A model generated the notes under the pieces. That model was not told the DNA's origin, did not search any database, and saw nothing but the letters and a program-made list of their open reading frames with translations. The translations under genes were made by a program, and so were the position numbers. Positions 49,327-60,275 of a stretch of DNA of 64,000 nucleotides are shown here, piece after piece. The stretch is taken from positions 223,619,291 to 223,683,290 of the forward strand of contig CM077115.1 of NCBI GenBank assembly GCA_039619475.1. The letters are read 5' to 3'. This stretch comes from Icerya purchasi. Its lineage: Eukaryota > Arthropoda > Insecta > Hemiptera > Monophlebidae. The stretch's first letter is position 1. Every line of letters starts with the position of its first letter.

Positions 49327-51658
49327 GGTTAAGGAGTTATATCTGTTTGAAGCCCCCCAAAAAAGGCTTTTTATCATTTTTTTTTTTATGAGCTCGATTT
49401 TAAATAATCATAAACAAATAATATATGAATCGATTAAGTAACTCTTCGGGAATATGAAAAAAAAATTTTATTGGCATAAATCTACAAAAAGGCGGCTGTT
49501 GGTCAATAAACTAAAAGCAACATTTAAAAAATTACCTCCGCGGCACGCAGTAGAAGTGATCATCATTTGGAAGCATAAACATTTTTTTTCATAAACTACA
49601 TGAGTTTTGCTAGTGAAGTACACACGAGCTTAGTTATAGAACTTTTTTTCGCAAAATGGCGATTGTTTAAACACAAAAAATTGCATTTTTGACAAAAAAT
49701 TAAATATTTTTTTTCTTATTTACCGATCGTTAAAATGTTATGTACTACTATCTAATCGAATGAAGAAGCTACAGTTAAAATTTCAAGTCAATCGGATGAA
49801 AACGCTTTGAGTTCTGCTGCGTGGCGATTTGAAAAACCTGGTTTCGAGAAAAACGCATTTAAAGTTGAAAAACGCTATAACTTTTCGAAATCATAATAAT
49901 ACGATCCATAATCATTTTTTTTATCTTCACTCTGCTATCCCAGTATAATTGCCCGTCCAAAGTCGTATTCTGGTTAGCTTTTTTCTCGCCGATGTAAGGT
50001 TGCGTCTAGCCGTTTTCTTAATCTCGGAAATCAGCGGCCTTGATGCGATTGGCGTCGATTCCATGCAAAAGTCGAATAATGTACACGTCCAACCGTTATT
50101 CCTAGTGCATCGTAGATAGAACATAAGCCTGATAACCCCTCGGTGAAAATAAATGGCAGTGATTACAGTCGCTATATTAAACACAGTCTCTTTCCGCTTG
50201 ACACTGTTTTCGATGTGATGGTCCATGCAACTGCGTTGAATGATTCGTTTTGATTTTGGGTATATCCACCCAAGCAACATGAAAGAAGATCGTCAGAGCT
50301 TCGTAAATCGGCTTAATTGTTTCAAAAACATCTTTATGCGTAGGAGGCTTATACTTATGAGTAGAAGAGTACCTAGTTCTTTGCTCCGTTGCCAAGAGCA
50401 TCAAGAATCGACTCCGATTGGACACTTATCGTGTTGCGGTTTTTCATCTGTGGATATTTGACGGTAGAGGGTTGCCCATATATCATTTCTCATTTTTTCA
50501 ACTGATCTAGTATTGCGTCTAATAGCAAGTCCGTAAAAAATAGTAAGCTCATCAATGAGCTTTCCCGTCAATTTACCTTGGCCCCCGAGGCCGTTGGTAT
50601 TTTTTTTTCATGCTACGAAGGTGAGTTCCTATTCTCTTTTGAACACGGCCAATACACTCTCTTTTAGCAACGGAAACATTTCTATACGGATTGGCATCAA
50701 TAATTCCTTTACAGATTTTCGAGTCCCCATAGCCAATGTAATTGATGTATCTCACATTATGAAGTGATTCGGAGCGCTGGAACATGTCAACGACGACGTT
50801 GACTTCCATCTTGCCCGCTGAACCCTCACGATTTGCTTGGCAATACAATTCATGGTCAGCAAAACCTTCTTCATATTCTGCAGTTCCTTTTTTTTTTCTT
50901 CCAATATTCACACCCTTTACAATACTTTGATTTGGCACAAACATCTAATACCTTACCAGTACACCAACCAATTAGCGTAACGAGTCCGAAAAGAGAAGTA
51001 TTCGAAATTTGCTTTTTTTATAACGAAAAAGCGTTAAATGTCTTCCAGGCAACCTTCGCTCTCTTTCTCTTTTTCTCCGTCTCTTTCTATTATACACGGG
51101 TGTATGTGTGTGTGCGTGCGAGTATCGAGATTCGAGCAGCAAGCATTGTGCTCGGTCAGCTGTACAACCTCAATTCTAAACACGTGTAAATTTAATTTAA
51201 ACTTGTTTTTTGTTTTTGTTTTAATTCATGCGGGATTTATATTGTGTCATTATTTTATATAATTTATAATTCACTATTTTATATTTAATTTATTAAATGA
51301 AATTTTTTGATTTAAATCCTCACTTTACATTTTTACATTGAAAACATGATAAAAAAGAAAATATACAAATTAGAGAGAGAAAGAGTGAGAAGGAGAGAGA
51401 GAAAGAGAGTTGAATGAAAGGGGATAGCGTTTTTTGGCGTGACGAAAATACAAATAGAATCAATAGAAATCTGCATATTAAATCAGGTTTAATGTTGAAA
51501 AAATGTCGTAAGGAACTTCGTTCCTGACGGGGGTCCCCCGACCGCACAATCTTTTTTCATGCTTGGGCGTTATTGATTATAAATCTAGGAATTTTTTTTG
51601 GCGTAATTTAAGCAAATGAAAAAAAAAAAAAAATCAAACAGATATAACCCCTTAATGC
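49327..51658 (-). mobile_element. Mutator-like (MULE) DNA transposon relic with inverted termini
   Basis: The left end contains TTAAGGAGTTATATCTGTTT (from 49329). The right end, reverse-complemented, contains TTAAGGGGTTATATCTGTTT (to 51656). Over the 22-base shared core one base differs. The 2.3-kb element encloses a degenerate transposase on the minus strand and long non-coding flanks. I could not identify a clean 8-9-bp target duplication (attacttaa on the left and tatttacaa on the right are not convincing), so the outer boundaries may be off by a few bases. Confidence 0.8.
49927..50944 (-). pseudogene. Mutator-like transposase remnant
   Basis: Minus-strand text from 50944 reads YEEGFADHELYCQANREGSA, GKMEVNVVVDMF, VRYINYIGYGDSKICKGIID and SVAKRECIGRVQKRIGTHLR. 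After a frame change (50425-50177) it gives IKPIYEALTIFF, then TVFNIATVITAIYFHRGVIR and KKTARRNLTSARKK. The CQ.N..GSAG.ME, Y.GDGDSK and KxECxGHVQKRMGTRLR blocks are hallmarks of the Mutator-like transposase domain family that is widespread in insect genomes. Here GDGDSK is changed to GYGDSK, and two frameshifts and stops divide the protein, so it is inactive. The N-terminal part before the acidic block is missing or unreadable. Confidence 0.82.
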
Positions 51659-54042
51659 TATTTACAATTTAGTATCGTTGATTTAGTAATTCTACAATAT
51701 ACATTAAGTGAACAGCAGACGTTTATATAAATTAGCCTGGCACGGTTGGTTAGCTAATGTTGTTTCGTTCGAGTTTAAATTCTACTATTGAAAATTTCAA
51801 TAATTATCTTTTGCGTTATCGAGTAATATCCGCAGTAAATGAATTCAACTAAATTGAAATATATACACATACACAGACATATAATATAAATCGTTTTTTG
51901 TATTTCTTTAGAGAAATTTTTATTCTAGTAGCGGGGGAGATAACAACAGCTGACGCTGGTGCAAACCTCTTTAACCTAAAATAAGGTTTGCCTTCGTCAT
52001 ACTATGTGCAGCTTACAGTTTCGAGTGATGAAAATCTAACTTTAAGTCTAATCTGATGTTTCATTATGGAACTAAATAATATACTTACGTATAAACTTGT
52101 TAATAAATTAATTATAAAATGCCGAATAGTTTTGGATAACTTGATCGACGATAATTGTCATTGTTATCCGAAACTCGTCGGGATTTATTAAATATATATT
52201 TGTTTTATTTTGCGCGCGTCTATTATTTATTTACTGTCGAGTTTTAGATTATTCCACCAATCGCATCTAACAAATGAGACCGATTTAGAACTAAAAATTT
52301 AGTCACTAGCCAATAGGTGAAAGTACTAAGTAGGGGAATTCTATTAAATGTAATTTAATCCGATGCAAAACCCCGAGTAAAGAATAATTCATTTTTAATA
52401 AAGGGAGTTATTATAAAATAATGATAATAATAATAATAATAATAATAATAATATAGATTTGTCCGTATAGTTCGCATGATGTAACGATGCCGATTAAAAA
52501 GAGATTAATCGTTTACGATAAAGATACATTGACTGCCGTCGATTACATTTCCATCTACGTTCGTCTTCTGCTCACTCTTGATCACCGGCACCCATCCATT
52601 TTCACTCCCTTCATCGCGATGACCTTTTTCGACGATGCTCCAGATATTATTTACATTCCGCTGAACTTACGTTTCTTCCGGCATGCGCAGCTTACCGTTC
52701 TACGTGCTTATTGTCGGGCCGTTTTGATATTCGGAGCTGCAGGTAGACGATACGACTATATTCGGCGTTCTTGCATTTGTTTATTGTCACAAAGATGGCT
52801 TACGGTTTGTTCAATTTCGAATTATCTGTGCCCACGGTACAACGTGAATAATACGCGTGTGGGGAGGGTAGAGAGAGCTTCGACAAAACAAAAGCGTACG
52901 GCAGCATCTATCGTAATTGCCATGTTCCGATATTTAGGTTGCATACCGAAAGAGGGAATATTCATTAATCTTTTTAGACCAACTTTCACTAATTGATGGA
53001 CAGCCCGGCCATCGAATATTTCGTTCTGATTTAAAGTCCGATAAAGATTATAATCGCGGTAGATGTGCATGTAATATTGCCGTACGTTCGTTGCACCGGG
53101 TTTAATTGTCAGTCCGAGTTTCCGAATCGGAGATAATCGAAATAGATTAACTTTCCTAGTTCGTTTACGATTTTCTAAATCCTTCGCTATCATTACTTTT
53201 TAAATAAACATCGCCAGTTCAGAATACCTGTCGCTTCACATTCTCCATCGTTAACATATTTAAACGCATTCCTATTCGGATACTTCATCACATCGGCGGC
53301 ACACGCTGCTCCTATACTGCGATAACCAAAATTTTCCAAATCTCACTTATTACATTCCAAATCATACGTACGAGAAGCTTTTATTTTCCTGTATTTCGTT
53401 CTTTAATATGCGTTCGCCTTCTTAGTGCTCACTTCTTTTTCTTCGGAAAATGTTTGACACAATGCATTAAAGGTACTACAATTAAAGGAGATATCATTAG
53501 AGAAAAAAATAGAAAAATTAAAAATACTCGTAGAATATAAACTAAAGAAAGCTGTGTATGGAAATAAAATCACTAAAATAACACGATGTTACGTTATTTT
53601 CACCCTTATCGATAATTAATCATGACGGAGCAAAATCAACGACAGTTGGCCACGTCTGTAATGTCAAAACACTGCGCTGCAGTTTGAACAAAATGAACGA
53701 CAAATCATGCCGTAGCTCGACGGACAGGCTAATTCCGTTCGATACGACCCCGACTTGGACGGTCTCAATTCGGAACAGCACTCTGAATTGAAAGTATCAA
53801 TAGAAAAAAAAAAAGGAAACGCAAAACCAGAAACAATCTGTAAAACGTTCATATTCTGCTTTTGCACCATGCATCGGACGACACGATCCACTCCAAATAT
53901 TTAATAATACGTGAACATCTGGTCTACATATACTTCCGGCTATTTTAAAAGTTAATCTTTTTCGGTTTTTTTCGTTATTACGTTTAATTATAATGTTTAT
54001 CTCTCTCTGCTGTGTTTTCCTAAAATTTACTAGCGATTACAT
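51659..54042. other. No gene recognised; two unassigned ORFs
   Basis: The plus-strand ORF 52487-52996 (169 codons) is among the longest plus-strand frames in the window. It overlaps a 123-codon minus-strand ORF at 52822-53193. The region is closer to 45% GC. Neither product matches a family I recognise. The plus ORF has no clear domain, and its codon use is not obviously biased. It could be a chance ORF, an exon with unseen boundaries, or regulatory DNA. Elsewhere the stretch is AT-rich, with short poly-A runs. Confidence 0.35.
52421..52453. repeat. (ATA)n microsatellite
   Basis: About eleven ATA/AAT units immediately left of the unassigned ORF. Confidence 0.9.
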
Positions 54043-54300
54043 ATATATATATATAAAAACTCGGCCATTTTGGCCTCGCAAGGGGCTGTGCCCCTTGACC
54101 CCTCTTACTTTCATTTCTGTCTCTTTCTTTTCTATACTTTGTATAAAATGATCAAAATTTACAACGTAGTTCTTACTGGCATCAAAACAAAAAAAAAATA
54201 ACATAATCACATATAAAATATAACAAACGTTACATAAAATTGGGGCATTTTTTCTAATGGGGGTAGCCTAAGAATTACATTGTAATTAATATATATATAC
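54043..54300 (+). repeat. Dispersed repeat X, copy 1
   Basis: It starts after a TA run with ACTCGGCCATTTTGGCCTCG, contains the stem-loop AAGGGGCTGTGCCCCTTGAC, TATAAAATGATCAAAATTTA and ACGTTACATAAAATTGGG, and ends in TAATTAATATATATATAC. It aligns with 56656-56865 along its whole length. No coding sequence. Confidence 0.82.
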
Positions 54301-54950
54301 TAGTGGACCCGGTAGACGTTGTCCTGCCAGAACGTTGGCTTGTCAGCTATTAACGAATTGAGGAAATGTTTTTCCGATATTCTAATTTTCTACTGTTGCC
54401 AAAAGCAAAATCCAAAAAATAAGTGCAATTTCTCGTAATCCCGTGCCATTCAATTCTCGTGAAACTCAAAATTGTTTCAAAAAATTTAATGAAATCGTAA
54501 AATGAGGGCCTACACAGCTGGAATGTGAATGAGTGCAATGTAATACTAAAATTAAATTTATCTATTAATAGGTTCGCTAATCAGTTCGAATAAACTAAAT
54601 TAATTTCGTCGCTTACCTACGAGGCTTTACACAAAAGAAATACCATTTTTAAACAAAAAAAGAAAGATAAAACACTCCCATTAAGTAACAACCTTTAGTT
54701 TTAAATAATAAAAAAAATCGTCTTCTTTTACAACGTAAATGAATAGAAAAAATACAAAGTAATATATTTTACATATCCAGCAAAATTTAAATAATAAAAA
54801 AATAAACCTTACGAAAAATCTTATTTTGTAATTTATTTTTTTTTTTATTTTTTTTTTATTTTTAGATATCCTATAATGTTCCTTAAGATCCCATAAATAA
54901 ACTGTCGAAATTTCATAATCCTTGGATGAATAGTTTCGGAGTCTATATAC
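54301..54950 (+). repeat. Dispersed repeat Y, copy 1
   Basis: It begins CTAGTGGACCCGGTAGACGT TGTCCTGCC and ends near 54940 with AAATTTCATAATCC and ATGAATAGTTTCGGAGTC. A GACCCGG...GTTGTCCTGCC start and an AAATTTCAT...TAGTTTCGGAG end are familiar from dispersed repeats in many insect genomes. I do not assign a superfamily. The interior is AT-rich and has no coding text. Confidence 0.55.
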
Positions 54951-55109
54951 ATTCATTTATATATTCTATATATATATGTGTGTATATATATTGATACGGA
55001 TTCGGTATTTTACCTGGCGCGATGATGTCGAGCTAGAAATTATTCTCTGATTAAAATCATTAATTTTCGATCTCTCGGCGTTAATCCTATTATTTATCGT
55101 CATCAGAGA

Positions 55110-55208
55110 ACACGGCCGGGATACTTACACGACCGAATAGGTAATTTCCGATTTCTGCCGAATTTCGGTAGTGTTAGGGGTTGTGTAAGTGTCCTGGTAT
55201 GTGCGGTC
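55110..55208. repeat. Imperfect inverted repeat of about 25-bp arms
   Basis: Reading the left arm (55110-55134) in reverse complement gives GGTCGTGTAAGTATCCCGG. The right arm (from 55180) reads GGTTGTGTAAGTGTCCTGG. Each arm contains TGTAAGTxTCC, so two similar element starts may face away from each other here. Confidence 0.6.
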
Positions 55209-55860
55209 TGCGACAACAGGATAGTGCCTGTCGGCCGCGTGAGCCGTTTGTGAAGATGAGCGCTGTAGCGGCTATATTATTAATTGATAAGGATTCGGTA
55301 ATGGACCGTTAGTTTTAGAGTAAAATATCAAGCCGTGTTTTGTTGCGAATTAACTGATCTAGTCGTCGTTTATATATGTGTTACGCTTGTTGTGCGGTCA
55401 ATTACCTGTGTTACCGTTAAAGTCGCGTACTATCTAGTCGTCGTATTTCTTCTCATGAAATCAAAATTTCATGTTATCCAATCAAATTTTTTTATATGTA
55501 TACAATTTTTTCGTTCTAGTCTAAATCAGTTTGGTACACGTTCGTTCTGTTTGTTGTTGTGTTTTTTGAAATATACGTGATTCGGAACATTAGAAATATT
55601 TTATTGAACGCGTGTGTTTGGGAGATCGCAATATCTCCGTCGCGAAGATATTACTGTCACTTCACGGCGGGCTCGCGAAGTTGTTTTTTTACTTATCATA
55701 AAAAGTCTAATACTCTGCACGACAGAGCGATTCCGGTTGCAACACACCGTGGGCAAGTGTTGCTGGCGCCCGTAATTTGTCCGGTATAACTTTTTTGTTT
55801 AAAATTATTACGTACTTTTATCGAAAAAGAGTGAAGGATTTAACCCCGCAAGTCGTAACA
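55184..55860 (+). mobile_element. Candidate solitary or 5' long terminal repeat
   Basis: The 677-bp stretch starts TGTAAGTGTCC and ends GCAAGTCGTAACA, fitting the TG...CA rule. It is followed after one base by a sequence like a primer-binding site. Downstream to 56460 I find no gag or pol text, and no second LTR copy lies in the window. The element, if real, is therefore a solo LTR plus a fragment, or is deleted. Without the partner LTR the boundaries are provisional. Confidence 0.33.
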
Positions 55861-55861
55861 T

Positions 55862-55892
55862 TGGCTTCCCGTAAAAGGGACCCGAAAATCAA
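55862..55892 (+). promoter_or_regulatory. Primer-binding-site-like sequence
   Basis: TGGCTTCCCGTAAAAGGGAC followed by CCGAAAATC resembles the tRNA-Lys type primer-binding sites that start TGGCGCCCG and continue through GGGAC and GAAAA. It is imperfect. A shorter similar string TGGCGCCCGTAATTTGTCC occurs at about 55763. Confidence 0.35.
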
Positions 55893-56524
55893 CAAATCGC
55901 AACAATATATATATATATAACTTCATTGCAATTTCCATTTCGTATCTCGCTAAATTTATTACTAATTTAATTTGTTTCGTTATTTACTTTATTTTTTGTC
56001 ATTTAAATTATTAAATTTGCTCGCGAAGTCGTCTTTCGTATTGACCGCCGCACGTTCTACACAGTTAATTGGATAATCCAGACACTGTAGTTCGCACGAT
56101 AATTAATATATGTGAATATAATTATCTACCTCGAAAATAATAATTATCATAACAAACGAATTTTATCTGTAACCTTTTGATTTTACTTATTTATTTATTT
56201 ATTTTTGGGCTTGTCAGCGATCCGGGGGCATTAATCTAGCTGCACTATTGTTTTTGTTTACACTTTTCCGTTAACTGTATCAGCATTCGGATCATCGAAC
56301 GAAACATTATTGCCTAACCGAATCACGCGTAGTATACTCAGCTCACCGAACAGTTGCTCGGTTCACAAAATCATGCCGTCCTCAGAAATTAAATTATACG
56401 ATTCGCCCCTTATACTGCCAGCTCTTAGTCACTTATGGAACTGATAACTAATTACAACCCTTTATCCTATAAAACATTTAATTTTTGCAATAAAAAAATA
56501 TTGAGGTCATTAATCGAGATAAAA

Positions 56525-56655
56525 ACTATCCTATCCTTTAAGTTAAACCAAATCACACACAGTGTGCAAAATTTCATTAAGATCGGTTGAGTAGTTTCGG
56601 AGATTACCGCGGACAAACATTTGTGACATGGGATTTTTATATACATAAGATATAT
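56525..56655 (+). repeat. Dispersed repeat Y, 3' fragment (copy 2)
   Basis: AAATTTCATTAAGATCGGTT GAGTAGTTTCGGAG, followed by ACCGCGGACAAACATTTGTG and TTTTATATACATAAGATATA, is a terminus found in dispersed insect repeats. It runs directly into repeat X copy 2. Confidence 0.6.
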
Positions 56656-56853
56656 AACTCGGTCATTTTGACCCCGCAAGGGGCTCTGTTCCTTGACCCC
56701 TCTTGTTTATCTCTTTATCTTCTATATTTGGTATAAAATGATCAAAATTTACACAGCCATTCTCACCAGCATCGACATAAACAAAATAACATTCGTTACA
56801 TAAAATATTGGGACATTTTTTCTAATAGGGGCCGGCCAAAAAATTACGTAGTA

Positions 56854-56865
<12 letters not shown>
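56656..56865 (+). repeat. Dispersed repeat X, copy 2
   Basis: It reads ACTCGGTCATTTTGACCCCG, GCAAGGGGCTCTGTTCCTTG, AAAATGATCAAAATTTACAC and TTCGTTACATAAAATATTGG, and ends AATTACGTAGTAATTAATAT. It is collinear with copy 1 at 54043-54300, with a few short deletions. Confidence 0.82.

Positions 56866-56922
<57 letters not shown>
56858..56922. repeat. (TA)n microsatellite, longest in the window
   Basis: A run of more than thirty TA units directly at the end of repeat X copy 2. Its translation as repeated Ile-Tyr is an artefact. Confidence 0.95.
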
Positions 56923-56923
<1 letters not shown>

Positions 56924-59719
56924 GGTAGCATTAATTAAATAAAGTTATATATACGATCTTTCGTTTCTACCCTTTTCACCTTCGTTATATTAATTTACTT
57001 AAAGTTAACTTTCACACAATCATTATCTATTTTCTTTTACAAGTACTTTCCTTTTATTTATTTTAAACGCTGGTAAGTGATATATAAGATAGATTATGTT
57101 TTAAATTTTAAAAAAATAATTTTATAATATTGACTGTTCATCTTGTCGTGTCAATTTAGTTAAATCTACTTTTCTTCCATTTTAGTTTTTGTTGGCGCAT
57201 TTAATAATAATCGCGTATTAAATTTAAAAATTGTTCAGTAATAATGACTTCGTCTCGCGCAACGGTGTGCATAATAGTCTAAAATTGTAACGATGATAAT
57301 AAACATTTAATTTCAAACATTTCAAAAATCATCCAGAATCGTCACTTTCACCGAGCCGCCATCGACAATCCTTAACATCGGTAGGTAGTGTGGGCTTCGT
57401 AGAGTTAAAAGATTGCAAAATTCAAAAACAGAACATTTGTTGCGTAATCATCAAAATGCAGTTTTATCGCTTCTGTTTAACGTGATCTGTGCGATTAATT
57501 CACAACTGGTCGATATTGGAGTGCTTTTTCACAACTAGTTATTTAGAACGCAGTCAAAAGTTATACCAAAATCTTACATTACGGTCTAAATTTTTGCGGA
57601 CTGGGTCGTTCTTTCTTCATTCGAAAACCTACCGCTAGACTCTTACGAATAATAGGCCAACAACATTCTTACGTCTAGGGAAAGTCGTTATTTAACTTTG
57701 AACGGGAACACCAGAAAATTAAATCTATCGGTAAAATTTTTTTTGTCCGCCGATGACTTGGCAGATTTGTGCTCGGTATTTGGACGTTTTTCCGGTTAGA
57801 AAACCCTTTCGTCTATAATGAGAGTTGTAGCAAAATAATAAGTCCTTCTCGTTTTCTAAAAATGTTAGACCTTTTGAACTGATCAGGCATTAAGAAAACA
57901 TGGTGAATTATTTTTAATGCCAATAGATGGCTGCCCCCAAAATCAAACTTTGACGGTTTCGTCGATTGGCAACAGCGAGTTGTAGTCTGCTCTGTACAAT
58001 GTGTGAGCTGATTTTTCTTTCAATATGCATTCTCTCCAGTTTATAATCTTTACAGTTAGCCGATAATGATGGGACACTATTTACGAAGATATATACAATG
58101 ACGTTACATTTACAAAAACCGAGTATGGCTTTTGTTTCGGAACCTCTCATCCCGCACTACTTAATTTATATACACACATCAACCAGCACCCTCTTTATGC
58201 GTTTTAATTACCTCATTTAATCGAAACTAGGTCGAACTTCGTACGTAAATTACGTTCTTTACTGCTGGGTGAGTCTTTAGTTGGCTGAAAGACAACAAAA
58301 GAAAAGAGAAGAGACTATGAAAAAAAAGTTATAAAACCACTTTAAATATTTTTGGTATCATTAAAAATTTATATACACTTAAATGCGATAACAAGTAATA
58401 ATCATCAAGTTAAAGACAGTGTTCGAAAAAATTTACCGCTCAATTTTAACTGCAGTTTATTTATAACTATTCGTTAAATTACAATTAACTTTATTCGATT
58501 ACAACTAGACCCTTATTTTTAAAGTGACAATACGTCATCTTCACTCAGTTTATTACGACACTACTTAGCTTGCTTACCTTAAAGTATACCGTCTAGTTGA
58601 AGGGCCCCTAAAATTCAGCTGGAAAATCCCAAGTGTTGCCTCGCGCAAAGGTATTCTCAAGTGTTTATGATGCAAATAAGCTTACCACCTACGAATTACT
58701 GTAAGATTTTTTTTTCAAACAAAACGAATAAAACATAGTGAGTGGAATACCATCGAGCATTACGTAAAGCCGGTGTGTTCCATCATCTGGCTGCTATATA
58801 CGAGACATGTTCATAAAGTGTGCAGGCTTCGTCAGACAAGGCAGCTCCGCACCACCGTCTGCATCCTAGAGAATTTCGAAAACGAACGGTTAATTTGTAA
58901 TCGGTCAACCGTTAAATCGTTTTAATTGAACTAGTTCGTTAATTTAACGCTCGACCCTACCCCGTAGGGAGATCGTTCTTCCGGTAAGGTATATATATTC
59001 GGCCCCCCTGAACATGACTAGAAAATTATATGAGACGATAAGGGTTAAGCGAGCTAATGTACACATACTGCCTAAGTAATAAAAACGCGATCAAACCGTC
59101 CCCGTTGCCAAATTTTCTCTCACAAAGAATCCGGTTCAAAATTCGAAATGCAGAGAAGATCATTTTCGCATTACTAAAAGTAACATTTAAAGTTTACATC
59201 ATCGGAAACAAATTCAAAGACGAACAATCTGAAACGTGCGAAAACGTGGATAATTTTGAAAATCAGATGTACTAGTAGAAACATTAAGCACCCCACCGCA
59301 CCTCCCACGTATTAGAAACTGGATATAATAAAAAGATAAAGTTGTACGGGAGTTCTTTGAATGTTTCTATTTATCGACATGGGTATCGTCGTGGATAACG
59401 AGCGACTACAGTCAGCAAAATTTTTTAAATTATCTAAACAAGAATAAGTCAATTTATCGATTTTTCTGCATGAGACTAACGCAGTGTTCCTAAATACGAG
59501 TAGAAACTGTAGTATAGTTTGAAAGTATTTGTTGTAAATGTAGTTTTATTTTTATATTCATTTACTTGTACAATTATTTTGTTAAATTGCAGAAACTTCG
59601 ATATTTACGACATTCACTTTAACAGAAGCATCGCGATATTTGAAATAGCTAAAATGATTAAAACCATTGTACTATTCTATAACCGCTTGCCTAAGATAAG
59701 GTTGACGAGTCCGTCGGGA
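56923..59719. other. No gene recognised
   Basis: AT-rich, with no ORF longer than about 80 codons. The stretch 57340-57400 and the area around 58790-58880 are GC-richer. I see no motif that identifies a gene or an element. Confidence 0.4.
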
Positions 59720-60157
59720 ATTATTATAAAATTTAAAGTTATCTACAGCCCCCCCCCCGCATAGGAATAAAATATTGACATTTTTATTTCGAGTTCCTTT
59801 CGGAACGCATTGCACGCCACTGAGTGCTAGTACGTATTGCTTTTAGCGTGTTTTAGTTATTTTAATAAACGGATTTATATTAATAAAAAAATAAATAGGG
59901 AAAACATAAATATCAACAAAAGTAAAAATACTGAAATTTCAAAAAAAAAAAAATAATGTCGTACGAATGTTTTCTCTATTTATTTTTTTATTGATATAAA
60001 TCCGTTTATTAAAATAACTAAAACACGCTAAAAGCAATACGTACTAGCACTCAGTGGCGTGCAATGCGTTCCGAAAGGAACTCGAAATAAAAATCGTGTC
60101 AATGTTTTATTTCTAAGGGGGGGGGGGGCTGTAGATAACTTTAAATGTTATAATAAT
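59720..60157. repeat. Large near-perfect inverted duplication (foldback)
   Basis: The left arm (59720-59906) and right arm (59969-60157) are inverted copies of nearly 190 bases, from TTTAAAGTTATCTACAGCCC through GAGTTCCTTTCGGAACGC and CACGCCACTGAGTGCTAGTA to GTTTTAGTTATTTTAATAAA. In the inner half only about two of 95 bases differ. The central spacer of about 60 bases is A-rich. Each arm contains GCATTGCACGCCACTG; reverse-complemented this is CAGTGGCGTGCAATGC, similar to hAT-type termini, and the two face inward. It may be a foldback element or an inverted duplication of a transposon end plus flank. Confidence 0.9.
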
Positions 60158-60275
60158 ATTTACTTTTCCCGATTTACCTCTATTAAACCCGTATGCCCAA
60201 TTTTACCCGGATTCATTATTCTTAAATTTATGAAAAATAAAAAAAATAGGAAAAATTGCGAATTTTAATTATTTT

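Noticed and set aside
51738..51795. Possible tRNA-derived SINE (TGGCACGGTTGG and GTTCGAGTT)
   Set aside because: Both boxes are imperfect, the T-arm stem does not pair, and no tail or duplication is evident.
56749..56931. ORF encoding an Ile-Tyr repeat
   Set aside because: It is translation of a (TA)n microsatellite.
58805..58860. Mariner-like terminus (acgagacatgttcataaag)
   Set aside because: No inverted partner, TA duplication or transposase text was found nearby.
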